From Paenibacillus dendritiformis (GTDB lineage Bacteria > Bacillota > Bacilli > Paenibacillales > Paenibacillaceae), in the NCBI RefSeq assembly GCF_945605565.1, contig NZ_OX216966.1, positions 248,001 through 312,000 of the forward strand: a stretch of DNA of 64,000 nt. Direction: 5' to 3'. Positions 1-9,328 of the stretch are shown piece after piece (the first letter of the stretch is position 1; each line of letters opens with the position of its first letter). A program made the translations under genes and the position numbers. A model generated the notes under the pieces. That model was not told where the DNA came from. It saw nothing but the letters and a program-made list of their open reading frames with translations, and ran no database searches.

Positions 1-1400
1 GCCGGAACCGCTTGGGAAGCCTCGACCCAGTGAATCGTTCCCTTCACCTTGCGGCCGGTGAAGCCGCTGCCGCTCTTCGTCTCCGGATCATACGTGCAGC
101 GCACCTCGACGACTTGGCCGTCGCTGTCCTTGATCACCTCGTTGCACTTGATGAAGTACGCGTGCTTCAAGCGGACTTCATTGCCCGGGAAGAGGCGGAA
201 ATATTTGCTTGGCGGATTCTCCATGAAGTCGTCCTGCTCAATGTAAATTTCGCGCGAGAACGGAATTTGGCGGATCCCCATCTCCGGATTTTCCGGATTC
301 ACTTCCGCGTCCAGCCATTCGATCTGGCCTTCCGGATAGTTCGTAATAACGACCTTCAGCGGCTTGAGCACGCCCATCGTGCGCGGCGCCTTCAGCTTCA
401 AGTCTTCGCGGATGAAATGATCGAGATACTTGGAATCGACCATGCTGTTCCCCTTCGTCACGCCGATCTCCCGGCAGAACGTCCGAATCGATTCCGGCGT
501 GAAGCCGCGGCGGCGCAAGCCGGAAATGGTCGGCATCCGCGGATCGTCCCAACCGTCCACGATCCCCTCGTCCACGAGCAGCTTCAGCTTCCGCTTGCTC
601 ATGACCGTATTCGTCATATTGAGGCGCGCGAATTCGTATTGATGCGGCGTAGCCTCCATCTCGCATTCCTGCACGACCCAGTCATACAGCGGACGCTGAT
701 CCTCGAACTCCAGCGTGCAGATGGAATGGGTAATGCCTTCAATCGCATCCTCCAGCGGATGGGCGAACGCGTACATCGGGTAAATGCACCATTGGTCGCC
801 GGTGTTATGATGCGTCGCATGCGCGATACGGTAAATGACCGGATCGCGGAGATTGATATTCGGGGAGGCCATGTCGATCTTGGCGCGCAGCACCTTCTCC
901 CCATTTTGGAACTCGCCGTTCTTCATCCGTTCGAATAAGTCCAGATTCTCCTCGATCGAGCGATCGCGGTACGGGCTGTTCTTCCCCGGCTCGGTCAGCG
1001 TGCCCCGCATCTCCCGCATCTCGTCGGCGCTCAGATCGCAGACGAAGGCTTTGCCCTTTTTGATCAGCAGCACGGCACGCTCATACATCTCGTTAAAATA
1101 ATCGGAGGCGAAATAAAGCCCGTCCCAGTCGAAGCCAAGCCAGCGGACATCCTCCTTGATCGATTCGACGAATTCCGTATCCTCCTTGAGCGGATTCGTG
1201 TCATCGAAGCGGAGATGCGCCCGGCCCTTGAACTCCTTGGCCAGCTCGAAATTCAGGCAAATCGACTTCGCATGCCCGATATGCAAATATCCGTTCGGCT
1301 CGGGCGGGAACCGGGTTACAATCTTCTTCACCCGGCCTTCTTCCAGATCATTCACAATAATATTGCGAATAAAATTCGATGTAGTATTGGGGTTCTCCAC
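1..1400 (-). CDS. glnS: Glutaminyl-tRNA synthetase, 3' end outside window
   Basis: Charges tRNA-Gln with glutamine in the cytoplasm (class I aminoacyl-tRNA synthetase). The N-terminus carries the HIGH-type signature [15 protein letters not shown], and a KMSKS-type loop (VMSKRKL) lies near base 590. About 466 residues are inside the window; the family is usually 550-570 residues, so the C-terminal anticodon-binding part is mostly present but the end is cut by the window edge. I chose the GTG at 1398-1400 because an AAAGG-type ribosome site lies about 9 nt upstream and the sequence then matches GlnRS start regions. Bacilli often make Gln-tRNA only through GatCAB, so a true GlnRS suggests Paenibacillus rather than Bacillus. 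Transcribed alone from its own promoter. Confidence 0.96.
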   Translation of the reverse strand, partial: MENPNTTSNFIRNIIVNDLEEGRVKKIVTRFPPEPNGYLHIGHAKSICLNFELAKEFKGRAHLRFDDTNPLKEDTEFVESIKEDVRWLGFDWDGLYFASDYFNEMYERAVLLIKKGKAFVCDLSADEMREMRGTLTEPGKNSPYRDRSIEENLDLFERMKNGEFQNGEKVLRAKIDMASPNINLRDPVIYRIAHATHHNTGDQWCIYPMYAFAHPLEDAIEGITHSICTLEFEDQRPLYDWVVQECEMEATPHQYEFARLNMTNTVMSKRKLKLLVDEGIVDGWDDPRMPTISGLRRRGFTPESIRTFCREIGVTKGNSMVDSKYLDHFIREDLKLKAPRTMGVLKPLKVVITNYPEGQIEWLDAEVNPENPEMGIRQIPFSREIYIEQDDFMENPPSKYFRLFPGNEVRLKHAYFIKCNEVIKDSDGQVVEVRCTYDPETKSGSGFTGRKVKGTIHWVEASQAVP

Positions 1401-1435
1401 CAGCAATCAACCTTTCTGTCTAGCGCTTTGTCTAT

Positions 1436-1464
1436 AATATACCCATATCATGGGGGGAGTTCAA
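1436..1464 (-). promoter_or_regulatory. Sigma-A promoter for glnS
   Basis: TTGAAC (1459-1464), 17 bp, TATATT (1436-1441) on the minus strand. The -35 overlaps the stop region of the upstream coiled-coil gene, so glnS need not depend on read-through. Confidence 0.55.
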
Positions 1465-2429
1465 CTCTGATCGGCCGGGAACCAATTCTCGATAAGCGAG
1501 GCATACTCCCGTTCCGAAGCGGCCTGCTGCCGCTCCACGCTCGCGGCCTCCTCCTCCAGGCGCCGAAGCGTCGCCTGAACATGCCGAACCGCCTCTTCCA
1601 CCCGTTCCATCGAACGGTTAATCCGGCCCTGCACCATCCAATCGGTCAGGAATCCATCGAACACGTAGTCGGCGAAGGTAAGCCCCGCGCCGATATCGAC
1701 GGCCTGTGCCGTCTGCCGCAGCTTCTGCACGTCCTCCAACTCCCGTCCGAAGCGGCGCAGCCGGTGATTGGCATTGTTCAGCTCGGCCTTGGCATCGTCA
1801 TACCGATTATGCTTGAGGTAGGTCGCGATCGTCCCGCCGCCGAGCATATCGTACGTTCCCCAATTGCGGGCGGAACGGAACTGTTCCTCGGCCCGCTTCA
1901 GGGCGCGCAGCGCATCGCGTCCCGCCTGGATGGCCTCGTCCAGCTCGCGCTTCTCCATCTGTAGCCGCGCCCGGCCGGAGATGAGCGCATCCAGCTCGGC
2001 TGCCACGGTCCGGTCGCAGGCGCGAAGCAGACGCTCCTTCTCCTCGATGGCCCGCTGCAGCTCCTTATCCGCACCGCTGACGCCGCTCAACTGGCGGCGC
2101 CATTCCGCCACATCCGCCTCGGCCTGGCGGTAAGCATCCTGCGCCAGCTCGTATTGCTCTTTGGCGCGAAGCGCCTCTTCCTCTTCCTGCTCAAGCTTGC
2201 GCTCCTTCTGTCCGATCAGCGTGAAGAAAAAGTTCGCCATCGACCAGGACCGCAGCCGTTCGACATCCTGTTCTTCCTCGCGCCACCACTTTTCCAGCCG
2301 CTCCAGTTCCGCCCTGCACCGCTGACGCTCCCGCTCGGCTTCCTGCAGACGGGTCTCATACTTGTCCTGAAGTCTTCCATTCAGCCGTGCCCGCTCGATG
2401 CACCGCTGCAGTTCATGCCATGTCTGCAT
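1461..2429 (-). CDS. Coiled-coil protein of unknown function
   Basis: A 322-residue soluble protein dominated by charged heptads (Glu, Arg, Gln, Ala): long coiled coils at about 10-135 and 225-315, with a short hydrophobic-aromatic stretch (SMANFFFTLIG) near residue 65 and a more globular, Gly-rich middle (about 190-260). No signal peptide or catalytic motif is visible. The start is supported by an AAGGAGGAG ribosome site. I do not recognise the family. It resembles uncharacterised structural or scaffold proteins, and its neighbours (ilvA, glnS) give no functional hint. Confidence 0.8.
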   Translation of the reverse strand: MQTWHELQRCIERARLNGRLQDKYETRLQEAERERQRCRAELERLEKWWREEEQDVERLRSWSMANFFFTLIGQKERKLEQEEEEALRAKEQYELAQDAYRQAEADVAEWRRQLSGVSGADKELQRAIEEKERLLRACDRTVAAELDALISGRARLQMEKRELDEAIQAGRDALRALKRAEEQFRSARNWGTYDMLGGGTIATYLKHNRYDDAKAELNNANHRLRRFGRELEDVQKLRQTAQAVDIGAGLTFADYVFDGFLTDWMVQGRINRSMERVEEAVRHVQATLRRLEEEAASVERQQAASEREYASLIENWFPADQS

Positions 2430-2533
2430 GCCATCTCCTCCTTTTCCCGCGTTCCTTACCTATTTATACGAGAGGAACGCCTCCCGGGATGCGTCCGAAG
2501 CACACGAGGCAGGATGCAGCGCAGGCGCAATCA

Positions 2534-3799
2534 TTACACGAGCATATTATACAGCGTCGCGTTTTTATTCACTTCCACGTACTGGATGCCCCGCTTCTTC
2601 ATCCGTTCGATGAGCGGCTTATAATCCTCGGTATGCTCCAGCTCGATGCCGACCAGGGCGAAGCCGTCATCCTTGTTATGCTTTTTGTTATATTCGAACC
2701 GGGTAATGTCATCATTCGGTCCGAGCACATCCTCCAGGAATTCACGCAAAGCGCCGGCACGCTGCGGGAAGTTCACGATGAAGTAATGCTTCAAGCCTTC
2801 ATAAATGAGAGACCGTTCCTTAATCTCCTGCATCCGGTCAATATCGTTGTTGCCGCCGCTGATGACGCAGACGACATTTTTGCCGCGAATCTGATCCCGG
2901 TACAAATCGAGGGCCGCGACAGGCAGCGATCCGGCCGGCTCCACGACAATCGCATTCTCGTTGTAGAGCTGCAGGATGGTCGTGCAGGCTTTGCCTTCCG
3001 GCACGAGAATGACATCATCGAGCACCTGCGAGCAGATCTCGTAAGGCAGCTGCCCTACCCGCTTCACGGCGGCGCCGTCGACGAACTTGTCGATCGTCTC
3101 CAGCGTGAGCACTTCATGGCGTTCCAGCGCGGCCGTCATCGACGCCGCCCCCTCCGGCTCCACGCCAATCACCCGGGTGGACGGACTCACGGTCTTCACG
3201 TACGTGCCCACGCCGGCCGCCAAGCCGCCGCCGCCAATCGTCACGAAGACATAGTCGGCCGGCACATCAAGCGATTCCATAATCTCCATGCCTACCGTGC
3301 CGCTGCCTGCAACGATATACGGATCATCAAAAGGATGAATGAAGGTGCTGCCGTTCTCTTCGCAAATGTTCATGGCCGCTTCATAGGCATCATCGAAGGT
3401 ATCCCCCGTCAAAACGACTTTGACGAACGATCCGCCGAAGCGCTTCACCTGGGTCACCTTTTGGCTCGGCGTCGTGGTTGGCATCACGATCGTGCCCTGA
3501 ATCTGCAGCGCCTGGCACGAATAAGCGACTCCCTGGGCGTGGTTGCCCGCGCTGGCGCACACGATTCCCTTCTGCAGATCCTCGGCGGACAGATGGCGGA
3601 TCATATTGTAGGCGCCCCGGATTTTGAATGAACGGACGATCTGCAGATCCTCCCGCTTCAAATAGACATTGCATTGATATTTTGCAGATAAAATCGGGTC
3701 GCGCTGCAAAGGCGTCCGCACAATGACTTCCTTCAACACATGGTGGGCACGGACGATATGCTCCATCGTCACGGCCGGTGCAGGATGAGTGGTCTCCAT
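2534..3799 (-). CDS. ilvA: Threonine dehydratase (threonine ammonia-lyase), biosynthetic type
   Basis: Deaminates threonine to 2-oxobutyrate, the first step of isoleucine synthesis, using PLP. The 421-residue protein has the PLP-lysine motif SFKIRGA (Lys about 59), an SAGNHAQG motif, a Gly-rich phosphate loop (IGGGGLAAG, about 190) and one C-terminal ACT-like regulatory domain (about 340-421). That is the short Bacillus-type architecture, not the two-ACT enterobacterial form. The ATG at 3799 follows a GAGGAATG ribosome site, and an upstream in-frame extension reads through the leader RNA and is rejected. Expression is set by the T-box leader just upstream, which reads uncharged tRNA-Ile. Confidence 0.96.
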   Translation of the reverse strand: METTHPAPAVTMEHIVRAHHVLKEVIVRTPLQRDPILSAKYQCNVYLKREDLQIVRSFKIRGAYNMIRHLSAEDLQKGIVCASAGNHAQGVAYSCQALQIQGTIVMPTTTPSQKVTQVKRFGGSFVKVVLTGDTFDDAYEAAMNICEENGSTFIHPFDDPYIVAGSGTVGMEIMESLDVPADYVFVTIGGGGLAAGVGTYVKTVSPSTRVIGVEPEGAASMTAALERHEVLTLETIDKFVDGAAVKRVGQLPYEICSQVLDDVILVPEGKACTTILQLYNENAIVVEPAGSLPVAALDLYRDQIRGKNVVCVISGGNNDIDRMQEIKERSLIYEGLKHYFIVNFPQRAGALREFLEDVLGPNDDITRFEYNKKHNKDDGFALVGIELEHTEDYKPLIERMKKRGIQYVEVNKNATLYNMLV

Positions 3800-3854
3800 G
3801 TCACATTCCTCGCTTTCGGTCGGTATACAGTCTAGTGTTGGGCAATTGCCGGGA

Positions 3855-4170
3855 AAATAAAAAAAACTCGCCCCAAAAAAGGGACGAGAGTTACCGTGGT
3901 ACCACCCTTGTTCCGCGAAAGTCCGGATTCGCTTGCCGAATCCGCTTCTAACGGCGCTTGGCCGCGGCATTGCCGCGCATCCGGGTAACGGCGGATGAGC
4001 CGTCCGCGCTTACTGGGTGCCGCCAGGCGGCACAGGGTTCAGCGCGGCATCTCGGAGAGGATATTCAGCTGATCCAGACATCGACTCGCACCGGCCGTCG
4101 ACTCTCTGCGGTCCGCATCCCAGCTTACTTGTTCTCGTCATCGATTCCAATACGATTCATGAATTGTATC
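3855..4170 (-). promoter_or_regulatory. T-box riboswitch, isoleucine type, with terminator
   Basis: The leader RNA of ilvA contains the T-box sequence (positions 3892-3908, core GGTGGTACCACGG) followed by a terminator: stem about 3867-3888 and a T-run at 3855-3866. A Stem-I-like region with an AG-bulge element lies upstream, with AUC (Ile) at 4060-4062 as the likely specifier codon. The UGGU of the antiterminator bulge fits the ACCA end of tRNA-Ile. Uncharged tRNA-Ile would allow read-through into ilvA. Confidence 0.9.
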
Positions 4171-4175
4171 CTATT

Positions 4176-4205
4176 ATTATGAACATGCGTCCGGCTTCAT
4201 GTCAA
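4176..4205 (-). promoter_or_regulatory. Promoter of the ilvA T-box leader
   Basis: TTGACA (4200-4205), 18 bp, CATAAT (4176-4181) on the minus strand, directly before the T-box leader. Confidence 0.6.
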
Positions 4206-4253
4206 TGGGCACGGTTATAAATTGTTCACCGTCCATAATAAGCGGACATTCGA

Positions 4254-5528
4254 TTATTCCTCGCCGACGGCGGGTTGGACCGGATGCACAGGCTCCGGCG
4301 CCTTCTTCGTCCGCAGAATCGGCAGCATGACGGCAATTCCGACTATGAATAGAACCGCGGAGATCTCATACATGGTCGTAATGGAAGTCAAGTTTTTGAT
4401 CCATCCGGAGATCGACATCATGATGACCATCGCTCCCATGAACAGCGGCGTCAGGATGCCGTTGACACGGCCGATGAAGGACCCTTCCGTATTTTGCAGA
4501 ATCATCGTGTTGATGCCGATCTGAATCGACGGCAGCATCAAGCCGCTGATGAACTGCGCCACAAGCGTAAGCCACAATTGGGTCGACATGCCGGCCATCC
4601 AAATCCCGATGCTGCTGAACAGCAAGCCGATCGCCAGCATATGCTGCGGCAGCAGCCGCTTCGATATGCCCATCGCGATGGCGCCGCCGATCATCATCGC
4701 CACGCCGTTCGTCATCATCAGATAACTCAAATTCTCCTTCGGCAGGCCAAGACGCTCCGTCACAAGGAAAGCCCCCATAGGCTGAATCATCCCGATCGCC
4801 AGCCCTGCAAAGGCGAAGCAGCCGCCAAGCGACTTCAGCAGCTTGCTTTTCATCACATAACGCAAGCCGGCTCCAAGCTCATCCCATACCCGGGAATCCT
4901 GCTTCTTCGCTTCATCCTCCTGATAATCGCCAGGCAGGAACGTCAATGCGATCGCCGACAACACGAAGGCCAATCCGGTAAGGACGAGCGATGTCGTAAT
5001 GCCATAATGCTGGAAGATCATCGTGCCGATGGCCGGACCGAGTACCATGAACAGGGCCACCATCGTCTGGAAGATGGACATCCCCGCCTGCATCATCTCG
5101 GCCGGAACATGCTGCTTGAACAGCTTCATGGAAGAAGGCTGCGAGAATTGCGACAGAATGGCCGATACAAAGGTCGTGAAAAAAACGGCCTCCCACGATC
5201 CGAGCAGGATGGTCACCAGGACGGCGAACACGGACAAGGCGCTTAATATATCACACCATATCATGGTGCGTTTCGGTCGCCAACGGTCGGCGAAGGTTCC
5301 CCCGATGAACGAAAAGACGAAGATCGGAGCGAACTCTGCTACCGATATCATCGAGACCGCGAAGGCATCCCCGTTCGTCATCTCCATGACGAACAACAGC
5401 ACCGCGAAGTTGCGGATCCAGATGCCGACTTGCATGAACAATCCCGCCATCATGATAGCTTGTACGAACCGGTTCCGGAACAGGCTGAATACCGACTCGT
5501 TCTTCTTGTCAGTTGGTGCAGAATTCAT
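4254..5528 (-). CDS. MFS transporter, macrolide-efflux-like
   Basis: A 424-residue, about 12-helix major facilitator with the motif-A-like loop GGTFADRWRPKRT after the second helix, typical of the MefA/YkuC-like exporters of Firmicutes. It is expected to export a small hydrophobic compound by proton antiport; the substrate cannot be told. Several ATGs are possible. The one at 5528 (MNSAPTDKK) lies 9 nt after GGAGG and is preferred over the closer ATG at 5534. Transcribed alone toward the ilvA leader. The true substrate could equally be a metabolite or a drug. Confidence 0.88.
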   Translation of the reverse strand: MNSAPTDKKNESVFSLFRNRFVQAIMMAGLFMQVGIWIRNFAVLLFVMEMTNGDAFAVSMISVAEFAPIFVFSFIGGTFADRWRPKRTMIWCDILSALSVFAVLVTILLGSWEAVFFTTFVSAILSQFSQPSSMKLFKQHVPAEMMQAGMSIFQTMVALFMVLGPAIGTMIFQHYGITTSLVLTGLAFVLSAIALTFLPGDYQEDEAKKQDSRVWDELGAGLRYVMKSKLLKSLGGCFAFAGLAIGMIQPMGAFLVTERLGLPKENLSYLMMTNGVAMMIGGAIAMGISKRLLPQHMLAIGLLFSSIGIWMAGMSTQLWLTLVAQFISGLMLPSIQIGINTMILQNTEGSFIGRVNGILTPLFMGAMVIMMSISGWIKNLTSITTMYEISAVLFIVGIAVMLPILRTKKAPEPVHPVQPAVGEE

Positions 5529-5639
5529 GTACATTTCCCTCCACTCTATCCTCAATGTGGATATCTCCACTTTGGAATATTTCTGAACATGCCTGGTTTC
5601 TTCTCTCTGAACTCAAATAGTGTACTGGATCATCACCGC

Positions 5640-6059
5640 TTTTCGCAATCTTTTTGTTTCAAAAATTTTGTATAGATGTTGAGTGCGGGACTAGCGTGGC
5701 GTTCCATTCCCGATAAGGCGTCCCGGGGCAAGGAATTCGGCCGCGGCTTGTCGCTGCAGCATCGTTTCCGGACGGCCTTCAGCCACAATTCAGTGTACCG
5801 GAAAAGCGGGAAAGGCTGCATCCGCAACCAGCAGGAACTTCTGCTGCGTCCCGGAAATGAACCGGGGCTCGGTCTTGGGACGGATAGCCTCTCCGTCTCG
5901 GGACCGACCAGACCGGGCTCGAAGGCCTTAACTGCTCTATTTCGTTGGGCTGCTTGCGACTGATCCGGCTTGCAGCACGCTATATTTAAGGAAGAAAGGC
6001 GGGCGGAAGAGCAAGATCGGAACCTATATGTCATAAAATGGATGAAGAGAAACGTTATA
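5640..6059. other. Intergenic block without a recognised gene
   Basis: About 420 bp of GC-rich sequence between two transporter genes. Short open frames exist on both strands but have no ribosome site, no composition bias and no recognisable product. I see no RNA family here either. Confidence 0.4.
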
Positions 6060-6083
6060 CATTACTCTGGTAACGTGGTAATG
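6060..6083. promoter_or_regulatory. Inverted repeat before the YuiF-like gene
   Basis: CATTAC-N12-GTAATG, 42 bp before the start codon at 6125. The size and place suit a dimeric repressor operator. No regulator gene is adjacent. Confidence 0.3.
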
Positions 6084-6124
6084 TTTTAATTAATTATTAT
6101 CATCAAGTGAGGTTGATCTTTTAT

Positions 6125-7459
6125 ATGAATGCCGTTCTTCTCTCTCTCGCGGTATTATTCGGATTAAGCCTGCTGCGGGTCCATGTCGTCTTTGCGCTGC
6201 TCGTGTCCGCCATCATCGGAGGCTGGTCCGGAGGGATGCCGATCTCGAACACGATCGCTGCCTTCTCCGAAGGGCTGAAGGACAACGCCGGCATCGCGCT
6301 AAGCTATGCCTTGCTCGGCGCGTTCGCCGCCGGGCTGGCTGAGACGGGGCTGCCTGAACGGCTGGTGCGGCGGGCGGTTCGGCTCGTACGGGGCCAATCG
6401 GACAGCGGCACGGTACGCGCCTCCGTCCGGTACGGCGTATTGGCCGCAATCGCCGGCATCGCCTGCCTGTCGCAAAATGCGGTGCCCGTTCATATCGCCT
6501 TCATTCCCGTGCTTATCCCGCCGCTCCTCATACTGTTCAATACGGCGCGGCTGGACCGGCGGGCCGTCGCGTGCGCGCTCACCTTCGGGCTGATTACACC
6601 ATATATGCTCCTGCCGGTCGGCTTCGGCGCTATCTTCCACGATATCGTGGCGAGCAATATGACGCAGAACGGCCTGGCTGTCGATGCTTCCCAGTTGCCG
6701 AAGGCGATGCTGCTTCCGGCCATCGGGATGGTTGCTGGCCTGCTGTTCGCCATCATGATCAGCTACCGCAAGCCGCGGCGGTATGCCGAGGGGGCTGCGC
6801 TCCAGCCGGCCGCCGCAGCCGACGAGGATGCCCCTTCCGCCAGCCGCTTCGCTGCCGGAGCCGGCATCGCCGCCATCGCTGCCATGCTCGCCGTGCAATT
6901 AAGCACGGGCTCGATGATCTACGGCGCGGCCGCCGGGCTGGCCATGCTGCTGCTCTCGCGCGTCATGCCGCTCGGCCGGGCCGACCGCGTCCTCTCCGAC
7001 GGCATGCGGTCGATGGCCTACATCGGCTTCGTCATGATGTCGGCGGCCGGCCTCGGCGCTGTGCTGCGCGAGACCGGGCACATCGAGTCGCTCGTGCAGG
7101 CAGCCGTCAGCATGGTCGGCGACAACCGGGCGCTGGCGGCCATCCTGATGCTCGCCATCGGGCTGCTCGTCACGCTCGGCATCGGCTCGTCGTTCTCGAC
7201 GATTCCGCTGATCGCGACCGTCTTCGTGCCGCTATGCATCGAGCTCGGCTTCAGCCCGCTGGCGACCGTGGCGCTCATCGGCACGGCAGCGGCGCTGGGG
7301 GATGCCGGATCGCCGGCCTCGGACAGCACCCTCGGCCCGACCGCAGGGCTGAACGCCGACGGACAGCATGATCATATATGGGACACCTGCGTTCCGACCT
7401 TCCTGCACTACAACGTGCCCCTCTTGCTGTTCGGCTTCCTCGCGGCCATGATGCTGTAA
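6125..7459 (+). CDS. YuiF-type permease (Na+/H+ antiporter superfamily)
   Basis: A 444-residue membrane protein with about 12 helices. Its N-terminus (MNAVLLSLAVLFGLSLLRVH) and internal segments (SQNAVPVHIAFIPVLIPPLL; GDAGSPASDSTLGPT) match the YuiF/NhaC-like family. B. subtilis YuiF has been linked to histidine uptake, and other members are annotated as Na+/H+ antiporters; substrate specificity cannot be read from the sequence. The ATG at 6125 lies 12 nt after a GTGAGGTTGA ribosome site and aligns with the family start; a GTG at 6107 is less likely. Codon use is strongly GC-rich in its second half. Convergent with the TatD-like gene. Confidence 0.85.
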   Translation: MNAVLLSLAVLFGLSLLRVHVVFALLVSAIIGGWSGGMPISNTIAAFSEGLKDNAGIALSYALLGAFAAGLAETGLPERLVRRAVRLVRGQSDSGTVRASVRYGVLAAIAGIACLSQNAVPVHIAFIPVLIPPLLILFNTARLDRRAVACALTFGLITPYMLLPVGFGAIFHDIVASNMTQNGLAVDASQLPKAMLLPAIGMVAGLLFAIMISYRKPRRYAEGAALQPAAAADEDAPSASRFAAGAGIAAIAAMLAVQLSTGSMIYGAAAGLAMLLLSRVMPLGRADRVLSDGMRSMAYIGFVMMSAAGLGAVLRETGHIESLVQAAVSMVGDNRALAAILMLAIGLLVTLGIGSSFSTIPLIATVFVPLCIELGFSPLATVALIGTAAALGDAGSPASDSTLGPTAGLNADGQHDHIWDTCVPTFLHYNVPLLLFGFLAAMML

Positions 7460-7548
7460 GCCGGCTCCTGGCTGCGCAAGTTCCCGCAGCGCAGACGCCC
7501 GGCAAGGCAGGCTCCCGGATCTGGCGAGCTTGCACAGCCGGGACAGGG

Positions 7549-8379
7549 CTACACGCCGTAGAAGTGCGTCGCGTTGGCCCGCAGCAGTGAAGCGGCCTCG
7601 CCGAACTCGAGCCGCTGAAGCGCGGCCCATGACGCGGCGACGTCGCGCACCATCAGCGGGAGCGTGACCTGCCCCGCAAATGGCCCTTCAAAAGGCCATG
7701 GCCCGTCCGTCTCCGTCATGACGCGGTCTGGCGGGTAGCGAAGGGCCAGCTCCCGGATCTCGGCTTCATAGGCGAGGTCCGGCGTGAACGAGATATAGTA
7801 TCCGTTCGCGGCCATCCGCTCCGTCGTCTTCGCGTCTCCCTTGAACCAATGGAAGTGGGCCGTCCGCACGCTGTACCGTTCCAGCAGATCGATGACGAGC
7901 GGTGCGTCGTCGTAGACCGCGTGCAGCACGATCGGTTTATCCCAAGCGGCGGCCCGCTGCACGAAGGCCTCCAGCAGCTCCAGATAAGCGCCGCGAGGGA
8001 AGGCTGCCTCGCTGCCTCCGGCGCGGACGGCTTCCTGCCTCATATAATAGGGCAGGCCGACCTCGCCGATGGCGATCATCGCATCGCGACGCTCATCCAT
8101 CCATTGCAGGAGCGCGCTCCGCTCCTGTTCAGTAGGCAGCGGCTGCTCCGGGTGGAAGCCGTACGCGGGGTGAACCCGCCCCGGATGCCGCTCCGCCCAG
8201 CGCTGCACCTCGCGGCACGAGGCCGCATCCATCGACACGGCGATAACGCCGTCCAATTCTTCCGCCTCCAGCGATTGCTCCAGCAGCGGCCGCTGCTCCG
8301 GGCCATATCCGTCGAGATGGATATGAGCATCTATGAAGCGGAGCCGCTCCGTGTTCGCGGCAGTATATCTTCCTTCCAA
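7549..8379 (-). CDS. TatD-family metal-dependent hydrolase
   Basis: A TIM-barrel metallohydrolase of about 276 residues. It shows the family metal motif FIDAHIHLDGYG at the N-terminus, GEVGLPY (metal Glu) mid-protein, histidines in VLHAVYDD and HFHWFKGD, and TETDGPWP near the end. TatD proteins are DNases or deoxyribonuclease-like phosphoesterases, but this branch is not characterised. A TTG at 8379 sits 8 nt after AAAGGAGAGG and is the best start; an upstream in-frame extension (to 8448) lacks a ribosome site. Single gene, preceded by the repeat-rich region. Confidence 0.85.
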   Translation of the reverse strand: MEGRYTAANTERLRFIDAHIHLDGYGPEQRPLLEQSLEAEELDGVIAVSMDAASCREVQRWAERHPGRVHPAYGFHPEQPLPTEQERSALLQWMDERRDAMIAIGEVGLPYYMRQEAVRAGGSEAAFPRGAYLELLEAFVQRAAAWDKPIVLHAVYDDAPLVIDLLERYSVRTAHFHWFKGDAKTTERMAANGYYISFTPDLAYEAEIRELALRYPPDRVMTETDGPWPFEGPFAGQVTLPLMVRDVAASWAALQRLEFGEAASLLRANATHFYGV

Positions 8380-8539
8380 TGTCCGCACCTCTCCTTTACC
8401 TAGTATGATTGGATATCGGAATACGGGGTTGTTCAAACAGATTGTCATGCGTAGTTGCCATGTGGTTGCCGTCCAGTGCGGCGGATCCCGTGCCCCCTTC
8501 CGTTCCGGCTAGGTGAACATGCATTCTAGACGGTTCGAC

Positions 8540-8735
8540 TTGTAAATGCTGCAAAAGTGCAGGATTTTATGCCAAAAACGACTCGAAAAGAAGGAATTCC
8601 TGCAAAAGTTCATCAATTTAGTTGAATATAGCTCATTTTAGGATGAAACCAGGAAAAATCATGTAATTTTGCAGGAACCCTGTTGCAGCAACATTCCCGA
8701 AAAAACAAAACTGTATAATTGCAGGATTACGGCGA
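8540..8735. repeat. Dispersed TGCAGGA-type short repeats
   Basis: The AT-rich stretch contains several imperfect copies, in both orientations, of a unit around CTGCAAAA-n-TGCAGGA (near 8550, 8590, 8670 and 8720). Non-coding; function unknown. Confidence 0.4.
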
Positions 8736-8766
8736 GTTGGCGCTTCATGTGGTGCCGTGTGTGACA

Positions 8767-8970
8767 GCCATACGGTACAGGTAAAGCGGTATGCGGCACA
8801 AGTAAGGTTGTATGCGGTACAAGTAAGGTTGTATGCGGTACAAGGCGGTATGCGTTGCAGGTAAGGCAGTATGCGATACGGGCGAGACAGCATGCGGTAC
8901 AGGTACGGCAGTATGCGATACGGGCGAGACAGCATACGGTACAGGTAAGGCAGTATGCGTCACAGCGCGA
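8767..8970. repeat. 21-bp tandem repeat array
   Basis: About ten imperfect copies of a 21-bp unit built on GTATGCGGTACAGGTAAGGCA, starting near 8768, 8789, 8810, 8831, 8848, 8869, 8890, 8911, 8932 and 8953 (one 17-bp step). Because 21 is a multiple of three, frames stay open on both strands, but no ribosome site precedes them, so I treat it as non-coding. Confidence 0.8.
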
Positions 8971-9032
8971 GGCGGCATCCGGGTTCTGCGCTACCCTACT
9001 GGGGCGTCACTGCAGCCCACGTTGCGTTCAAC

Positions 9033-9180
9033 TGTCATGACGCACCGAACGTTAGCTCACTTGTGATTTATCCATCATGAAGTACCCACCGTTAGCCCAC
9101 TCCGATTCAACCTTCATGAAGTACCCAGCCTTAGCACACCTGCGATTCAACCCTTATAAAATACCCACCGCTAGCTCGCC
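9033..9180. repeat. About 40-bp direct repeat, three to four copies
   Basis: Imperfect units sharing CATGAAGTACCCACCGTTAGC followed by a variable CACnnnnGATTCAACC part, with a period of 39-41 bp. Directly follows the 21-bp array. Confidence 0.7.
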
Positions 9181-9243
9181 TGAGGCTCTTTCCTCTTCAT
9201 GCATGACATGGTGCAGCCCTTCATCATCCGACACTCCCGAGTT

Positions 9244-9282
9244 AAAAAAGACGCTGCGCTCCCATTCAGGCAGCGCAGCGAC
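9244..9282 (-). terminator. Intrinsic terminator of the DHA2 exporter gene
   Basis: On the minus strand, stem CGCTGCGCT/AGCGCAGCG (9252-9280) followed by a T6 run (9244-9249), about 50 bp after the stop codon. Confidence 0.85.
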
Positions 9283-9328
9283 TGACTGCTGCAGCTATGA
9301 ATCACTGTCCGGTTCGAGCCCGGACTCC

